From: an uncultured Alteromonadaceae bacterium
GTDB lineage: Bacteria > Pseudomonadota > Gammaproteobacteria > Enterobacterales > Alteromonadaceae
Length of the DNA: 51,763 nucleotides
Direction of reading: 5' to 3'
Assembly (NCBI GenBank): GCA_950073835.1
Contig: CATMRP010000015.1
Span: forward strand, 1 to 51,763
Position 1 is the stretch's first letter. Each line of letters starts with the position of its first letter. This document shows, piece by piece, positions 37,604 to 45,975 of this stretch. A program made the translations under genes and the position numbers. Under the pieces are notes generated by a model. It had not been told where the DNA came from. It worked only from the letters and a program-made list of their open reading frames with translations, and ran no database searches.

Positions 37604-40333
37604 TTAATTCTGCGCGTCCAGGCGGCTTTTTAGTTCTTTGTGTAACGATTGCTGTAACGGAGTGACGGGACGAATCCTCGACAGCATGGATTTTGCCTGT
37701 GTCAGGTCACCGTTGAGGAGCAGGGCTTCTACGTTATGCAATTGAATTTCTTTATTATTGGGGGCTTTCCCTAACGCGCGCTCAACAAACGCCTTGCCTT
37801 CCTCAATTTTGCCCTGTTTTAACAGTACATACCCATAGGTATCCAGGGCATAAGGAGAGTCGGGCGCAATTTCAATCACTCGTTTGGCATTCTCTGCCGC
37901 ATTCGTTAAATCACCTGATTGGGTATAAACTGAAGCAAGGTTGTTGAGGGCTGCAAACTCGTCTGGTTTCTGGGCCAGAACTTGTTTGTACAGGTTAATG
38001 GATGCGTCATACAGGCCGTAAGAAGATGCGTAGTCCGCGGTAACTAATTTAAAGACAATTTTATCCTCTTCTTTTTTTACTTCTGATAACAGAAATTCAA
38101 GGCCTTGCTCTGCCTGGCCCAGGCCTGCGAAACTCAGCGCAAGCAGTCGCGCGACTGCAAAGCCGGGATTCGTTTCGTAGTAGGCCGAGAGTAATGACAC
38201 AGCGTCATCATAACGGCCTTCATTAAGCGCCAGTAAGCCTCTGGTATGGGTTAAGTTTACCAGTTCGCTGCTATCCTCAGTAAGCAGTTCGATAGCCCGT
38301 TTTGATTGAGCAAAACGACCGGTAGATGCTGCCAGGTGAGCCTCAACCAGAATTAGCCGTTCGTCTCTGGGTAAATACCGACGGGCATTTTGAGTTGCCT
38401 CTAACGCACCATCAAAGTTGTTACTCATTTGATAGGTTGCAATAAGGCGATACCAACTGCGGCTATCAGTAGGGAATTTTTGCGACCAGTCCCGGTAAGT
38501 TTCAATAGCTTTGTCGAAATTTTTAACACTGACATAAGCATCCCCCAGTGCCTGATAAACACCAAAGCTTTGTGGTTCTGCAATCCCTTTAAGAAGACTA
38601 ATCGCCTTTTCCGGTTGACCGGAACGAAGGTATATTAATGCTAGTGCTGAGCTAGGGGCGTCTGATTCTGGAAATTGTTTTATACGTTTCGACAGAAAAG
38701 TTTCCAGTTGCTCTTCTTGTCCCATCGCGAGTTTAATATTGACCACATCAATCAGGTTTTGCAGATTGTTTGGGGTTAAGTCTAACAGTCGCTCGCCATA
38801 GTCTATTGCTTTATCAAAATTTTCCCAGCGAGCCTCGCCAATCATTAGGTAGCGAATCGCTCCGGCGTTATCAGGATCCCGTTTAACCAGATTAGTGAAA
38901 TGCTCTATCGCCGCCTTTTCATCGCCATGGCGTAAATAGATGATACCTCTCAATAATTCGCCATTGAGTTCATTAAGTTCAGCCCATTGATCGGCAACCT
39001 TTAACGCGGCGCTCAGGCCTTCTTCCTCATATTTAGCCTGCGCCAGAAGGATCCAGGCCTCGCTAAGGTCGGGAGCAATTTCAAGCGCTCGTGAGAGTGA
39101 GTCAGTGGCTCCTTCTTTACCTTCATCGAGCAGAATATACCCTTCTCTTAACAAACTGACCGGATTATTGGGATCAAGTGCTTTTGCTCTTTTAAGTAAC
39201 TTCTGCGATTCAGCGTCTTCCCCTTGTTGTAATTTCTGCAGTGCGGCAAGACTATATATTTCAGCACCCTGGCCGGGTTCGATATTCAGGTCATCTAAGT
39301 TACCCGCTACTTCATTTACATAGCCTAGCTCCAGTTTTACCTGCGCCAGCATTCGATGAGCGGGGTGAGACGGAGGCAGGGTGGTCGCTGCCGTAGACAA
39401 CAGTCTTAGTGCACTTTCAAGTCGGCCGGTATAGTAAGCGCTGGTACCCGCAATAAAACTTGCAAGCGCGGGTTTCGCCTTGTGTTGTAAAGCCAGGTTT
39501 GCCAGATTATACGCTTGTTCGTACTCATCCTGATAGAACCTGACCAGCGACTTCAGGTAATTCGCATGGCCGCTGTTAGGGTTGAGGGCGAGAAGCTTAT
39601 CGATCTCTTCATTGGCGCGGTTCAGTTGCTTATCTTCAATAAGCTGTTCGGCGAGCATAAATCGCGCTACGTGGTAGGTGGGAAAAACCTCCAGCGCTTT
39701 AGTGTTAGCAATGATGGCTTCTACATGATTGCCCATCAAAGACTCAATCATCCCTTTTAATAGGTATTTTTCGAAAGGCTCTATTTCGGGACTGATGAAT
39801 TGCTCAGTAATATTTTTAGCTACCTGAGGCTTACCTGATTCAAGTGTTTGATAGGCCTGGGCAATTAATAATTCTTCGTTTTGCAGGCGCTTGGTTGGAA
39901 TAACCGGGTTTTGCTCACCACTTTTTAATTTGGCCAGATATTCGAATAAGGAGATGGTACTGATAACCTCCGGGTCAGAAATCTCCGGTGCACTTTCTAA
40001 TTCGTTTAGTACGCGAAGAAAGTCATTTTGATAAAAAATAGATTTGATTAAAAGGGGATAGGCCTGAAGCTTGTCATACCCTAATTCAAGTGAGCGTCTC
40101 AACTCTTTTTCAGATTCTTCCCACAACCCTTGTTGATATTCGAGTTTGCCCAGTTGGAAACGAGCATTTGCATTATTGGGCTCTGTTACTACCGCATTTT
40201 TTAACTCAACGATAGCTGCATTTCTCTCACCCTCTAATACCAGGCGTTTTGCCTCTGCTATTTGCTCTTCTGCTGTTTTCGGCGTGCAAGCTGCAATAAA
40301 CAACACACATAATAATGCTGCGGCCAGTTTCAT
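37604..40333 (-). CDS. prsT: XrtA/PEP-CTERM system TPR-repeat lipoprotein PrsT
   Basis: A 909-residue lipoprotein, chosen start ATG 40331-40333 with AAGGA ten bases before it; the open frame runs 21 codons further without a ribosome site. Lipobox FIAAC with Cys16. Almost the whole mature chain is TPR: repeats such as AIVELKNAVVTEPNNANARFQLGK, LKRAKALDPNNPVSLLREGY, YKQVLAQKPDEFAALNNLASVYTQSGD and AKRVIEIAPDSPYALDTYGYVLLKQGK. Members of this family (TIGR02917) accompany exosortase A and probably scaffold polymer or PEP-CTERM protein assembly at a membrane. It is the longest protein of the array. Confidence 0.94.
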   Translation of the reverse strand: MKLAAALLCVLFIAACTPKTAEEQIAEAKRLVLEGERNAAIVELKNAVVTEPNNANARFQLGKLEYQQGLWEESEKELRRSLELGYDKLQAYPLLIKSIFYQNDFLRVLNELESAPEISDPEVISTISLFEYLAKLKSGEQNPVIPTKRLQNEELLIAQAYQTLESGKPQVAKNITEQFISPEIEPFEKYLLKGMIESLMGNHVEAIIANTKALEVFPTYHVARFMLAEQLIEDKQLNRANEEIDKLLALNPNSGHANYLKSLVRFYQDEYEQAYNLANLALQHKAKPALASFIAGTSAYYTGRLESALRLLSTAATTLPPSHPAHRMLAQVKLELGYVNEVAGNLDDLNIEPGQGAEIYSLAALQKLQQGEDAESQKLLKRAKALDPNNPVSLLREGYILLDEGKEGATDSLSRALEIAPDLSEAWILLAQAKYEEEGLSAALKVADQWAELNELNGELLRGIIYLRHGDEKAAIEHFTNLVKRDPDNAGAIRYLMIGEARWENFDKAIDYGERLLDLTPNNLQNLIDVVNIKLAMGQEEQLETFLSKRIKQFPESDAPSSALALIYLRSGQPEKAISLLKGIAEPQSFGVYQALGDAYVSVKNFDKAIETYRDWSQKFPTDSRSWYRLIATYQMSNNFDGALEATQNARRYLPRDERLILVEAHLAASTGRFAQSKRAIELLTEDSSELVNLTHTRGLLALNEGRYDDAVSLLSAYYETNPGFAVARLLALSFAGLGQAEQGLEFLLSEVKKEEDKIVFKLVTADYASSYGLYDASINLYKQVLAQKPDEFAALNNLASVYTQSGDLTNAAENAKRVIEIAPDSPYALDTYGYVLLKQGKIEEGKAFVERALGKAPNNKEIQLHNVEALLLNGDLTQAKSMLSRIRPVTPLQQSLHKELKSRLDAQN

Positions 40334-40420
40334 TTGCGTCCATTCCTTATGGCTTAATACCTCATACTGCAGGCAAAGATACCAGTTTGATATCACTCTG
40401 ACTATACCCCTATAGGCTGA

Positions 40421-42046
40421 TTACTGTGAATCGTATTTGCCAGGCGATAAAATGTTATTCGGATCCACAGCATTTTTTATGACTTTTATGGTTTGCCAGA
40501 ATGCTGATGTTTTGTCGAGTTGCTGCTGTTCATGTATGGGTAACCTATAAGGAACAAATCCTTGCTTACATCCTTCAGTAATTAATTCGTGCAGACAATT
40601 GATCGCTTTCTTTTCATCTTCTTCACTCTGTTTATTAAATACAAGAGGAACCGTTGAATCGATGCAATCATGCTTTAAATTGGTAAAGGTGATTAATGGA
40701 TCCAGTCCATAGTTGAGCATTGTTGAGCGGACAAATGAAACAAACTGTTTTAATGCATCCGGGTCCATAGGGAGCAGCGGCGCATACCACAGTAAACCAC
40801 AGTTTTCAGCAGCCGGATCCAGCGGACGGGATTTTTCGCCTTTAGCGGATTTATTGCGCCAGTAGGGCAGGGGAAGGGCAACCTGATTAGGTTCGCCGAG
40901 CATGATATCTATTCCTTCCTTGAGGGAGGTCAGCTGGCCTTTTACGTCTTTAAAAGCAGGCACAAAATTCAACGGCAGACGCACAAACTGACGAGCGAAC
41001 TTCAGCAACAATGCGTCTGAAAAAATAATTCGCCCAATTTTCTTACCGTTTTGCCTGATATATTTTTTAACGGCGTTGACGATTGCTTGCTCGCCATAAA
41101 TTGAACCTACGATCATCCATTCGGGAAGTCGTTTGGATGATGCGAGTTTGTTTACCTGTTCATCGGATAATGGCTCGATAGGATCCTTATCGAGGTTGGG
41201 GTTTTCACAAGTCATCGACACCAGGCGTCTCTTGTCCATTAAATTGATTGAACCAACCATGCCACTTTGTGACTCAAGCAATTCGCGGATAAAAGATACT
41301 GCCTTAGCAAAGTTGTCACCTTCGAAAATCTGAATATAAAATGCACAAAAAGACGACGGTTTCTTAGCCAGTCTTAAAGTCATTTCCGTCACCACGCCAA
41401 GATTACTTTGCGTAAACAAACCGTCAACATAAGGACCAAGACCCCATTTAAAAGTTTTATCAATAAAGTCATTGCCGCTTTGGTCCAACGCTGAAACTGC
41501 AGAGGAAAGTTTTTGCTCACATAACTCAGGATGAGGAAGATACGCTTTTAATGCATTACAGGCATAAAAATGGTCTGTGTAGGGCGTGATACCATACCCT
41601 CTTTCCAGAGCATTACTAACCAAACTACATGAAGGCCCTGCGCCGGTCACCGGCACCATATGTGGCCAGTTTTCTTCATTGAGATAATCATGTAACTGCT
41701 GCTGGGTAACACCAGGCCCGATAGTAATGAGACCCAATTTTTTGTTGGTGGGTGTAATGCTGTTAAGGGGGGAAAGGTCCAGAAGATAGACTGGATCCTT
41801 GTTCACCAGAATAGAGCCATATCCCCAGTTATTGTTAGTGCTGACAGGATGAAGTTTAAAGCCGGCTGTGTTTGCCAACTTAAGCAGTTGGGGGATTACC
41901 GACTCTTCAAACACCTTTATAGCACCGGCAAATCGCTGAGGTTGCCCGAAAGTATTGATGCCGTAAAGTTCAACAGCTTTCTCTGAGTCAATTAGTGTGG
42001 CAGTGCCTGACTGGCAAATAAGCGAGAGTTGGTTGTGAATATCCAT
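40421..42046 (-). CDS. FAD-linked oxidase of the vanillyl-alcohol oxidase / p-cresol methylhydroxylase type
   Basis: A 541-residue flavoprotein without signal peptide or membrane segment. FAD-binding: LGLITIGPGVTQQQLHDYLN, VPVTGAGPSCSLVSNALERGYG and GLGPYVDGLFTQSNLGVVT, the last two typical of the VAO subfamily. The C-terminal end HELITEGCKQGFVPYRLP and AVDPNNILSPGKYD closes the cap domain. The family oxidises phenolic or aliphatic alcohols or aldehydes; the substrate is unknown here. Its place between prsT and the PEP-CTERM genes is unusual, and it may oxidise a sugar or lipid group of the polymer, or be a passenger. Confidence 0.83.
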   Translation of the reverse strand: MDIHNQLSLICQSGTATLIDSEKAVELYGINTFGQPQRFAGAIKVFEESVIPQLLKLANTAGFKLHPVSTNNNWGYGSILVNKDPVYLLDLSPLNSITPTNKKLGLITIGPGVTQQQLHDYLNEENWPHMVPVTGAGPSCSLVSNALERGYGITPYTDHFYACNALKAYLPHPELCEQKLSSAVSALDQSGNDFIDKTFKWGLGPYVDGLFTQSNLGVVTEMTLRLAKKPSSFCAFYIQIFEGDNFAKAVSFIRELLESQSGMVGSINLMDKRRLVSMTCENPNLDKDPIEPLSDEQVNKLASSKRLPEWMIVGSIYGEQAIVNAVKKYIRQNGKKIGRIIFSDALLLKFARQFVRLPLNFVPAFKDVKGQLTSLKEGIDIMLGEPNQVALPLPYWRNKSAKGEKSRPLDPAAENCGLLWYAPLLPMDPDALKQFVSFVRSTMLNYGLDPLITFTNLKHDCIDSTVPLVFNKQSEEDEKKAINCLHELITEGCKQGFVPYRLPIHEQQQLDKTSAFWQTIKVIKNAVDPNNILSPGKYDSQ

Positions 42047-42106
42047 ATACGATCTGGTTAGTGTTTAGTCGATTTATATTACCAGACTATAGCGTGAAAA
42101 AAGCAA

Positions 42107-42129
42107 AAAGCCGACACAAAGCCGGCTTT
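42107..42129 (-). terminator. Intrinsic terminator after the 42153 PEP-CTERM gene
   Basis: On the minus strand: AAAGCCG, 9-base loop, CGGCTTT followed by TTGCTTTTTT. It separates the PEP-CTERM gene from the flavoenzyme gene. Confidence 0.8.
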
Positions 42130-42152
42130 CTTGCTGAAATGAAGACAACGGG

Positions 42153-42995
42153 TTATTTTTTACGTAACCGACGACTAGCTATCATAGCCGTGCCAAACAA
42201 CAATAAAAGTGTTGCTCCCGGCGCGTTGACAGGAATCTCCCGGGTACTAAGACCAATAACTATATTGTCGAACTCTCCGGCAATATCACTGGTGTTTATC
42301 ACTAGTGTGTCAAATTGTTCAGCAATCGAAAAAGCTATATTTACGTAGGCATTTGAGTCGGGGTCTGACTGATTCCCCGAGCTTCCGCCTAAGGCTGTAA
42401 GCAGTTCGGCACCGGTGATAGACGAGACCAGCGAGCCTCCGGAATAAAAATTAAAGTCATTAAAATTGTCTACAGAACCCCAGTAAAATCCGAGATAAGT
42501 TATGCCGAGTTGGGTTGTAGAGCCATAAAGCGCACTGTAATAGTTAAGCAGGTTGCTATAGTCAAAAGTAATACTAGCAACCCCAGAACCATTATTCGTC
42601 GCATAGCCATAACAGGTTGTGTCATTTGCCGGAGCGGCCGCTACTTCAGGCTCTGAGCCCTTTCTTACGGCAATCTCATTGCTATTGGCCATAACAGAAA
42701 CGCCTATCGGGCTGCTATTAAGGCTATTCACCGCGCACTCGTTTTCAAATCCTGCAACTGTGTAGTCTGTGGAGCCAGGGAAAAGAGGATCGCCAGTGGC
42801 GATATCGAAAGTTTCAATAAAATAATCGGATAGCCCACCATTAATGGGATCCATAAAAGTACTTGTCAGACCTGAACCATCCGAGGCATTGGCACCGCCA
42901 AAGCTGATAGATGCGGCGAAAGATTGATTAGAAGCACTAAATACCAGTACGGCACTGAATAAAAGGGATTTAGTGACCAGGGGAAAACGTTTCAT
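42153..42995 (-). CDS. PEP-CTERM protein (exosortase substrate), paralogue 1
   Basis: A 280-residue secreted protein; ATG at 42993-42995 with AAGGAG eight bases upstream (the frame runs 13 codons further, unused). Signal peptide MKRFPLVTKSLLFSAVLVF..SFA. The mature part is Asn/Ser/Gly-rich with four Cys and shares DGSGLTS, DPINGG, DYFIETFD, LGITYLGFYWGSVD, FNDF.FYSGGSLV and AEQFDTLVINTS with the neighbour at 43167. The C-terminus is the sorting tail: VNAPG, a hydrophobic run ATLLLLFGTAMIA, then SRRLRKK. The Pro-Glu-Pro core is replaced by N-A-P. XrtA should cut here. Confidence 0.93.
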   Translation of the reverse strand: MKRFPLVTKSLLFSAVLVFSASNQSFAASISFGGANASDGSGLTSTFMDPINGGLSDYFIETFDIATGDPLFPGSTDYTVAGFENECAVNSLNSSPIGVSVMANSNEIAVRKGSEPEVAAAPANDTTCYGYATNNGSGVASITFDYSNLLNYYSALYGSTTQLGITYLGFYWGSVDNFNDFNFYSGGSLVSSITGAELLTALGGSSGNQSDPDSNAYVNIAFSIAEQFDTLVINTSDIAGEFDNIVIGLSTREIPVNAPGATLLLLFGTAMIASRRLRKK

Positions 42996-43034
42996 AGAGT
43001 CGCTCCTTGTTTGAGTCACCAACAACAGAAGCAA

Positions 43035-43050
43035 TGCATTTTCCAGACCA
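43035..43050 (-). promoter_or_regulatory. Sigma-54-type (-24/-12) promoter of the 42153 gene
   Basis: Minus-strand TGGTCTGGAAAATGCA: GG and GC are separated by the exact 10 bases of the consensus TGGCAC-N5-TTGCA, with TGCA intact. It lies 39 bp upstream of the start codon. The companion site at 44058-44073 is better. Confidence 0.5.
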
Positions 43051-43117
43051 ATAAAAAAAAGCTTAAAATTTCATTCGGTTAAAAAATAAACTATTTTCGG
43101 GAAGTTAAAAGTGTAAA

Positions 43118-43143
43118 AAAAGTCGGCACTATGGCCGACTTTT
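43118..43143 (-). terminator. Intrinsic terminator after the 43167 PEP-CTERM gene
   Basis: AAAAGTCGGC, loop ACTATG, GCCGACTTTT: a perfect 10-bp stem with a T-run on the minus strand (TTTTTTACAC). It insulates the two paralogous genes, each of which has its own promoter. Confidence 0.85.
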
Positions 43144-43166
43144 CAAGTGGTAACTTTCTTTTTCGT

Positions 43167-44012
43167 TTATTTCTTTAAACGAGATCTCAGGCCAAGAGCA
43201 ACTAAGCCAAAAGCGAACAGTGCAAGTCCAGTTGGAGCCGGAACTGGCAATTCACGAGAGCTAAGACCGATTACAATGTTGTCAAACTCACCAGCTACAC
43301 CAGATGTATTGATAACCAGAGTATCGAACTGTTCTGCAATAGAAAACTCAATCTCTACATAGGTATTTGACGCTGGATCGTTCTGGTCACCAGAATCACC
43401 GTTTAATTGATTCAGTAGGTCAGGACCAGTGATAGTAGTAACTAAAGAACCACCAGAATAAAATTCAAAATCGTTAAACGTATCAACTGAACCCCAGTAG
43501 AAACCCAGGTAAGTAATACCAAGTTGCACACCGCTACCAGCTAAGTTGCTGTAGAAATCAAGCAAGTTAGTGTAATCGAATTCAACTGAGGCGGTACCTG
43601 AGTCATTGTTGGTAAGATAACCAAAACAAGTGGTGTCGTTTGCAGGAGGAGCCGCTTCAGTAGGCAGAAGACCCTGACGAACACCAATTTCACTTGCGTT
43701 ACCAGATACGCTAATACCGATTGGGCTTCCGTTAACACTGTTCACAGCGCAATCGTCTTCGAAACCTGCATCAGTATAAGCAGTTGAGCCTGGGAAGCCC
43801 GGAACACCAGTATCCTGGTCAAAAGTTTCAATGAAGTAATCTGGCAGACCACCGTTAATCGGGTCGATATACTGACTGGTTAAACCAGAACCGTCAGATG
43901 CTGCTACACCATTGTTAAAATTAATTGTTGCTGCGTTAGACGCACCAGCGAAGCTTAAGCCGATGATTGCACTTAGAGACAACGCTTTCGTAAATTTAGA
44001 AAATTTGTTCAT
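43167..44012 (-). CDS. PEP-CTERM protein (exosortase substrate), paralogue 2
   Basis: A 281-residue secreted protein, ATG at 44010-44012 with GAGGA upstream. Signal peptide MNKFSKFTKALSLSAIIGLSFA..SNA. Mature part with DGSGLTSQYIDPINGGLPDYF, FGYLTNNDSGTASVEF, LGITYLGFYWGSVDTFNDF and AEQFDTLVINTSGVAGEFDN, clearly the same family as the 42153 product; base-level similarity also shows a tandem duplication. The sorting tail is VPAPTGLALFAFGLVALGLRSRLKK, with VPAP in place of VPEP, a common gammaproteobacterial version, then a hydrophobic segment and a basic end. Predicted target of XrtA. Confidence 0.95.
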   Translation of the reverse strand: MNKFSKFTKALSLSAIIGLSFAGASNAATINFNNGVAASDGSGLTSQYIDPINGGLPDYFIETFDQDTGVPGFPGSTAYTDAGFEDDCAVNSVNGSPIGISVSGNASEIGVRQGLLPTEAAPPANDTTCFGYLTNNDSGTASVEFDYTNLLDFYSNLAGSGVQLGITYLGFYWGSVDTFNDFEFYSGGSLVTTITGPDLLNQLNGDSGDQNDPASNTYVEIEFSIAEQFDTLVINTSGVAGEFDNIVIGLSSRELPVPAPTGLALFAFGLVALGLRSRLKK

Positions 44013-44057
44013 TTTTACCGTCCTCTGTACTTTAGAAAGTTACCACGCTTTAACTAA

Positions 44058-44073
44058 TGCATGTGGTGTGCCA
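44058..44073 (-). promoter_or_regulatory. Sigma-54-type (-24/-12) promoter of the 43167 gene
   Basis: Minus-strand TGGCACACCACATGCA, almost exactly TGGCAC-N5-TTGCA. It lies 45 bp upstream of the start codon. PEP-CTERM genes in related bacteria are known to be controlled by RpoN with the PrsK/PrsR two-component system; those regulators are not in this window. Confidence 0.65.
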
Positions 44074-44101
44074 TTGTTATAATTTGATTATTTTACAATG
44101 G
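44071..44101. repeat. Inverted repeat overlapping the sigma-54 site
   Basis: CCATTGT (44071-44077) and ACAATGG (44095-44101) flank 17 A/T-rich bases. The first arm overlaps the TGG of the -24 element. It could be a binding site for a repressor or an activator; which one is not visible. Confidence 0.45.
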
Positions 44102-44211
44102 CTTATTATTTTTCTTCGTGATATGAATAAGAGGTGTGTAAAATTCTTTGACATCGACGGCTTGCTGGAGAGTTTAGGTTTTCACATGCTGTGCAATACT
44201 GCCTGAGTGGG

Positions 44212-44228
44212 GGCCAGGGTCGCTGGCC
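44212..44228. repeat. Hairpin just after the acyltransferase gene
   Basis: GGCCAG, loop GGTCG, CTGGCC directly after the stop of the 44230 gene. It lacks a T-run on the minus strand, so at best a weak terminator of that gene. Confidence 0.4.
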
Positions 44229-44229
44229 G

Positions 44230-45027
44230 CTAATTTTTAAACTTCACCTGTTTATTTACCTGAACCTGAATATCACGCAGCATGTATTTGAAGCTCGGCG
44301 CCAGATCTCGCAGCAGGATTTCTGCATTTATATAATAGGGCGCTCGCTGGCCGTGATATTCAATAGTAGGGCCGATCTTAATATATTTAATACCCAGAAA
44401 ACGCATACTCCTGGCTAAACGAGGCTCCATCATTACAAAGGCATGTTGTATGCCCTGAGTTAGCGCTAGTGAGGCAGCCGAGAGATAGAGCCCAATTGCA
44501 ATAAACGGAAAACAACGCAGTTCTGCCTCTGAATACGTTGACTCGTTAATTGCACCCGTGGCCGCACCGGCAAATTTATCCATTGCCCGCCGCCTGAAGT
44601 GAGCGGGCACCGCCAGCCGTGATATTTCGCAAATTTCATTGCGGTTAAAGTGATTTGGCGTAAATTCATCATGAGATATTGAATGCAGACAATATTTTTC
44701 AAGCGGTAAAAGTTGCCCCTCTTCGCGCGGGGTAACCAATCTTACCGTACCCGCAAAAGCGTCGGTACCGATATGTTTAATAAGGCAATATTGTGAAAAA
44801 GCGTCAAACTCATCAGTTTCCATTTGATCGGGTCTTAACGGCTCAAAATTAAGCTCCTCACAATATACATTATGCCTTATTTTATACACGTTGGTTTTCA
44901 ATTCATCAGTATTGGCTACAACAGGTGTCAAAAAGGTAGAGAAATGCTTTGATATCGCCGTAGCCTCGCGTAAGCGCTGGTACGATTGCCATAGCTTGGT
45001 TATTTTTGCGCTTGTACTTTTAAACAC
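44230..45027 (-). CDS. PEP-CTERM/exosortase-associated acyltransferase
   Basis: A 265-residue protein related to autoinducer (LuxI-like) synthases and to N-acyl amino acid synthases, of the type found with exosortase (TIGR03694). Seen: VYKIRHNVYCEELNFEP, the diagnostic opening of this family, then FDAFSQYCLIKH, AGTVRLVTP, EICEISRLAVPAHFRRR and GIKYIKIGPTIEYHGQRAPYY. It would transfer an acyl chain from acyl-ACP to an amino acid or amino group. Starts with GTG preceded by GAGG. Alone on the minus strand, with the 45140 gene upstream. Confidence 0.9.
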   Translation of the reverse strand: MFKSTSAKITKLWQSYQRLREATAISKHFSTFLTPVVANTDELKTNVYKIRHNVYCEELNFEPLRPDQMETDEFDAFSQYCLIKHIGTDAFAGTVRLVTPREEGQLLPLEKYCLHSISHDEFTPNHFNRNEICEISRLAVPAHFRRRAMDKFAGAATGAINESTYSEAELRCFPFIAIGLYLSAASLALTQGIQHAFVMMEPRLARSMRFLGIKYIKIGPTIEYHGQRAPYYINAEILLRDLAPSFKYMLRDIQVQVNKQVKFKN

Positions 45028-45104
45028 CGTTACCTCTTCCGTCGGTTCCTGTTATTGACGTTATACGTGGCATATCAATACGCTGTATTTAATATTCCCT
45101 TATA

Positions 45105-45134
45105 ATAGCATCAAAATGGCAGACTCAATGCTAT
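45105..45134. repeat. Inverted repeat upstream of the acyltransferase gene
   Basis: ATAGCAT (45105-45111) and ATGCTAT (45128-45134) flank 16 bases. It follows the stop of the 45140 gene and precedes the 45027 gene, but has no T-run. It could be an operator or a weak terminator. Confidence 0.35.
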
Positions 45135-45139
45135 TTAGA

Positions 45140-45919
45140 CTAATTACTACTTTCACCTATCGGCCAGTTTCCGGTTTCATAAAGCAAACCAATATATTCA
45201 TACAGTGCTCTTTCCGTATTGTAGATACTGGCAAGCGAAGGAATATTCAGGGTCACATCATAGGTTGGAGGGCTCAGGTGTTCAACCGGAACCGCAACCA
45301 GGTGATGAAAACCGATCTGTTCGGCCTGATAAAGTAATCTGCGCATATGCGTGGCCGAGCTAACCACCGCAATAGGCACATCTCCGGTTTGCCGGTAAAG
45401 CGCCTGTAGTTCCTGTTCGGTATTATGCCCCGTGGGTAAGGCAATCACGACAGACGAAATCAGTGTTTGCAGAAATTGCTGCGCTTCTTCCGCATAAACA
45501 ATCTCTTTATCACGTAAAAAATTACCGCCGGTTACAATGACAGGCGTATTTTTATAAGCCGACATTATGGCGGTTTGTGTTAGCCGGGTTAAAGAACATT
45601 GATGCCAATTACTGGCTGCCGGTAAATCTTTCCCGAAATAGTAACAACCTGGTGTAAAGATATACTCTGCGTGATGCCAGGTCTCGTCGGCTTTTTTTAC
45701 TGGCGGGTAAGCGTACTCCAATGGTGCTAGTAACCAGTTGCTAAAGAAGTATTGGCTCGAGAGGAACAACCAACTACAAGCCAGGATCAGCGACACAGCC
45801 GTGTAACGACGCAAACTTTTCACATAATGACAAAAAATGCTGAACACTAGGACAACAAAAAAAAGTACTATGGGGGAAATGAGTTGCTTTACTATGAATT
45901 TTAATGTGTCGACATCCAC
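45140..45919 (-). CDS. YdcF/ElyC-like (DUF218) membrane protein
   Basis: A 259-residue protein with two N-terminal membrane helices (SPIVLFFVVLVFSIFCHYV and VSLILACSWLFLSS) followed by a DUF218 domain: YIFTPGCYYFGKDLP, NTPVIVTGGNFLRDKEIVYAEEA, VIALPTGHNTEQEL and AVVSSATHMRRLLYQAEQIG. Family members such as SanA and ElyC affect envelope polymers and lipid-carrier use, but their chemistry is unsettled. Starts with GTG at 45917-45919. Diverges from the 45976 protease gene with a 56-bp gap. Confidence 0.85.
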   Translation of the reverse strand: MDVDTLKFIVKQLISPIVLFFVVLVFSIFCHYVKSLRRYTAVSLILACSWLFLSSQYFFSNWLLAPLEYAYPPVKKADETWHHAEYIFTPGCYYFGKDLPAASNWHQCSLTRLTQTAIMSAYKNTPVIVTGGNFLRDKEIVYAEEAQQFLQTLISSVVIALPTGHNTEQELQALYRQTGDVPIAVVSSATHMRRLLYQAEQIGFHHLVAVPVEHLSPPTYDVTLNIPSLASIYNTERALYEYIGLLYETGNWPIGESSN

Positions 45920-45975
45920 ATGGTCGGTCCCTGATTAGCAAAACATAATATTCAATGATTTATAAGCGAGTTGCA

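Noticed and set aside
40334..40396. N-terminal extension of prsT by 21 codons
   Set aside because: It would move the lipobox away from the N-terminus; the ATG at 40333 has a proper ribosome site.
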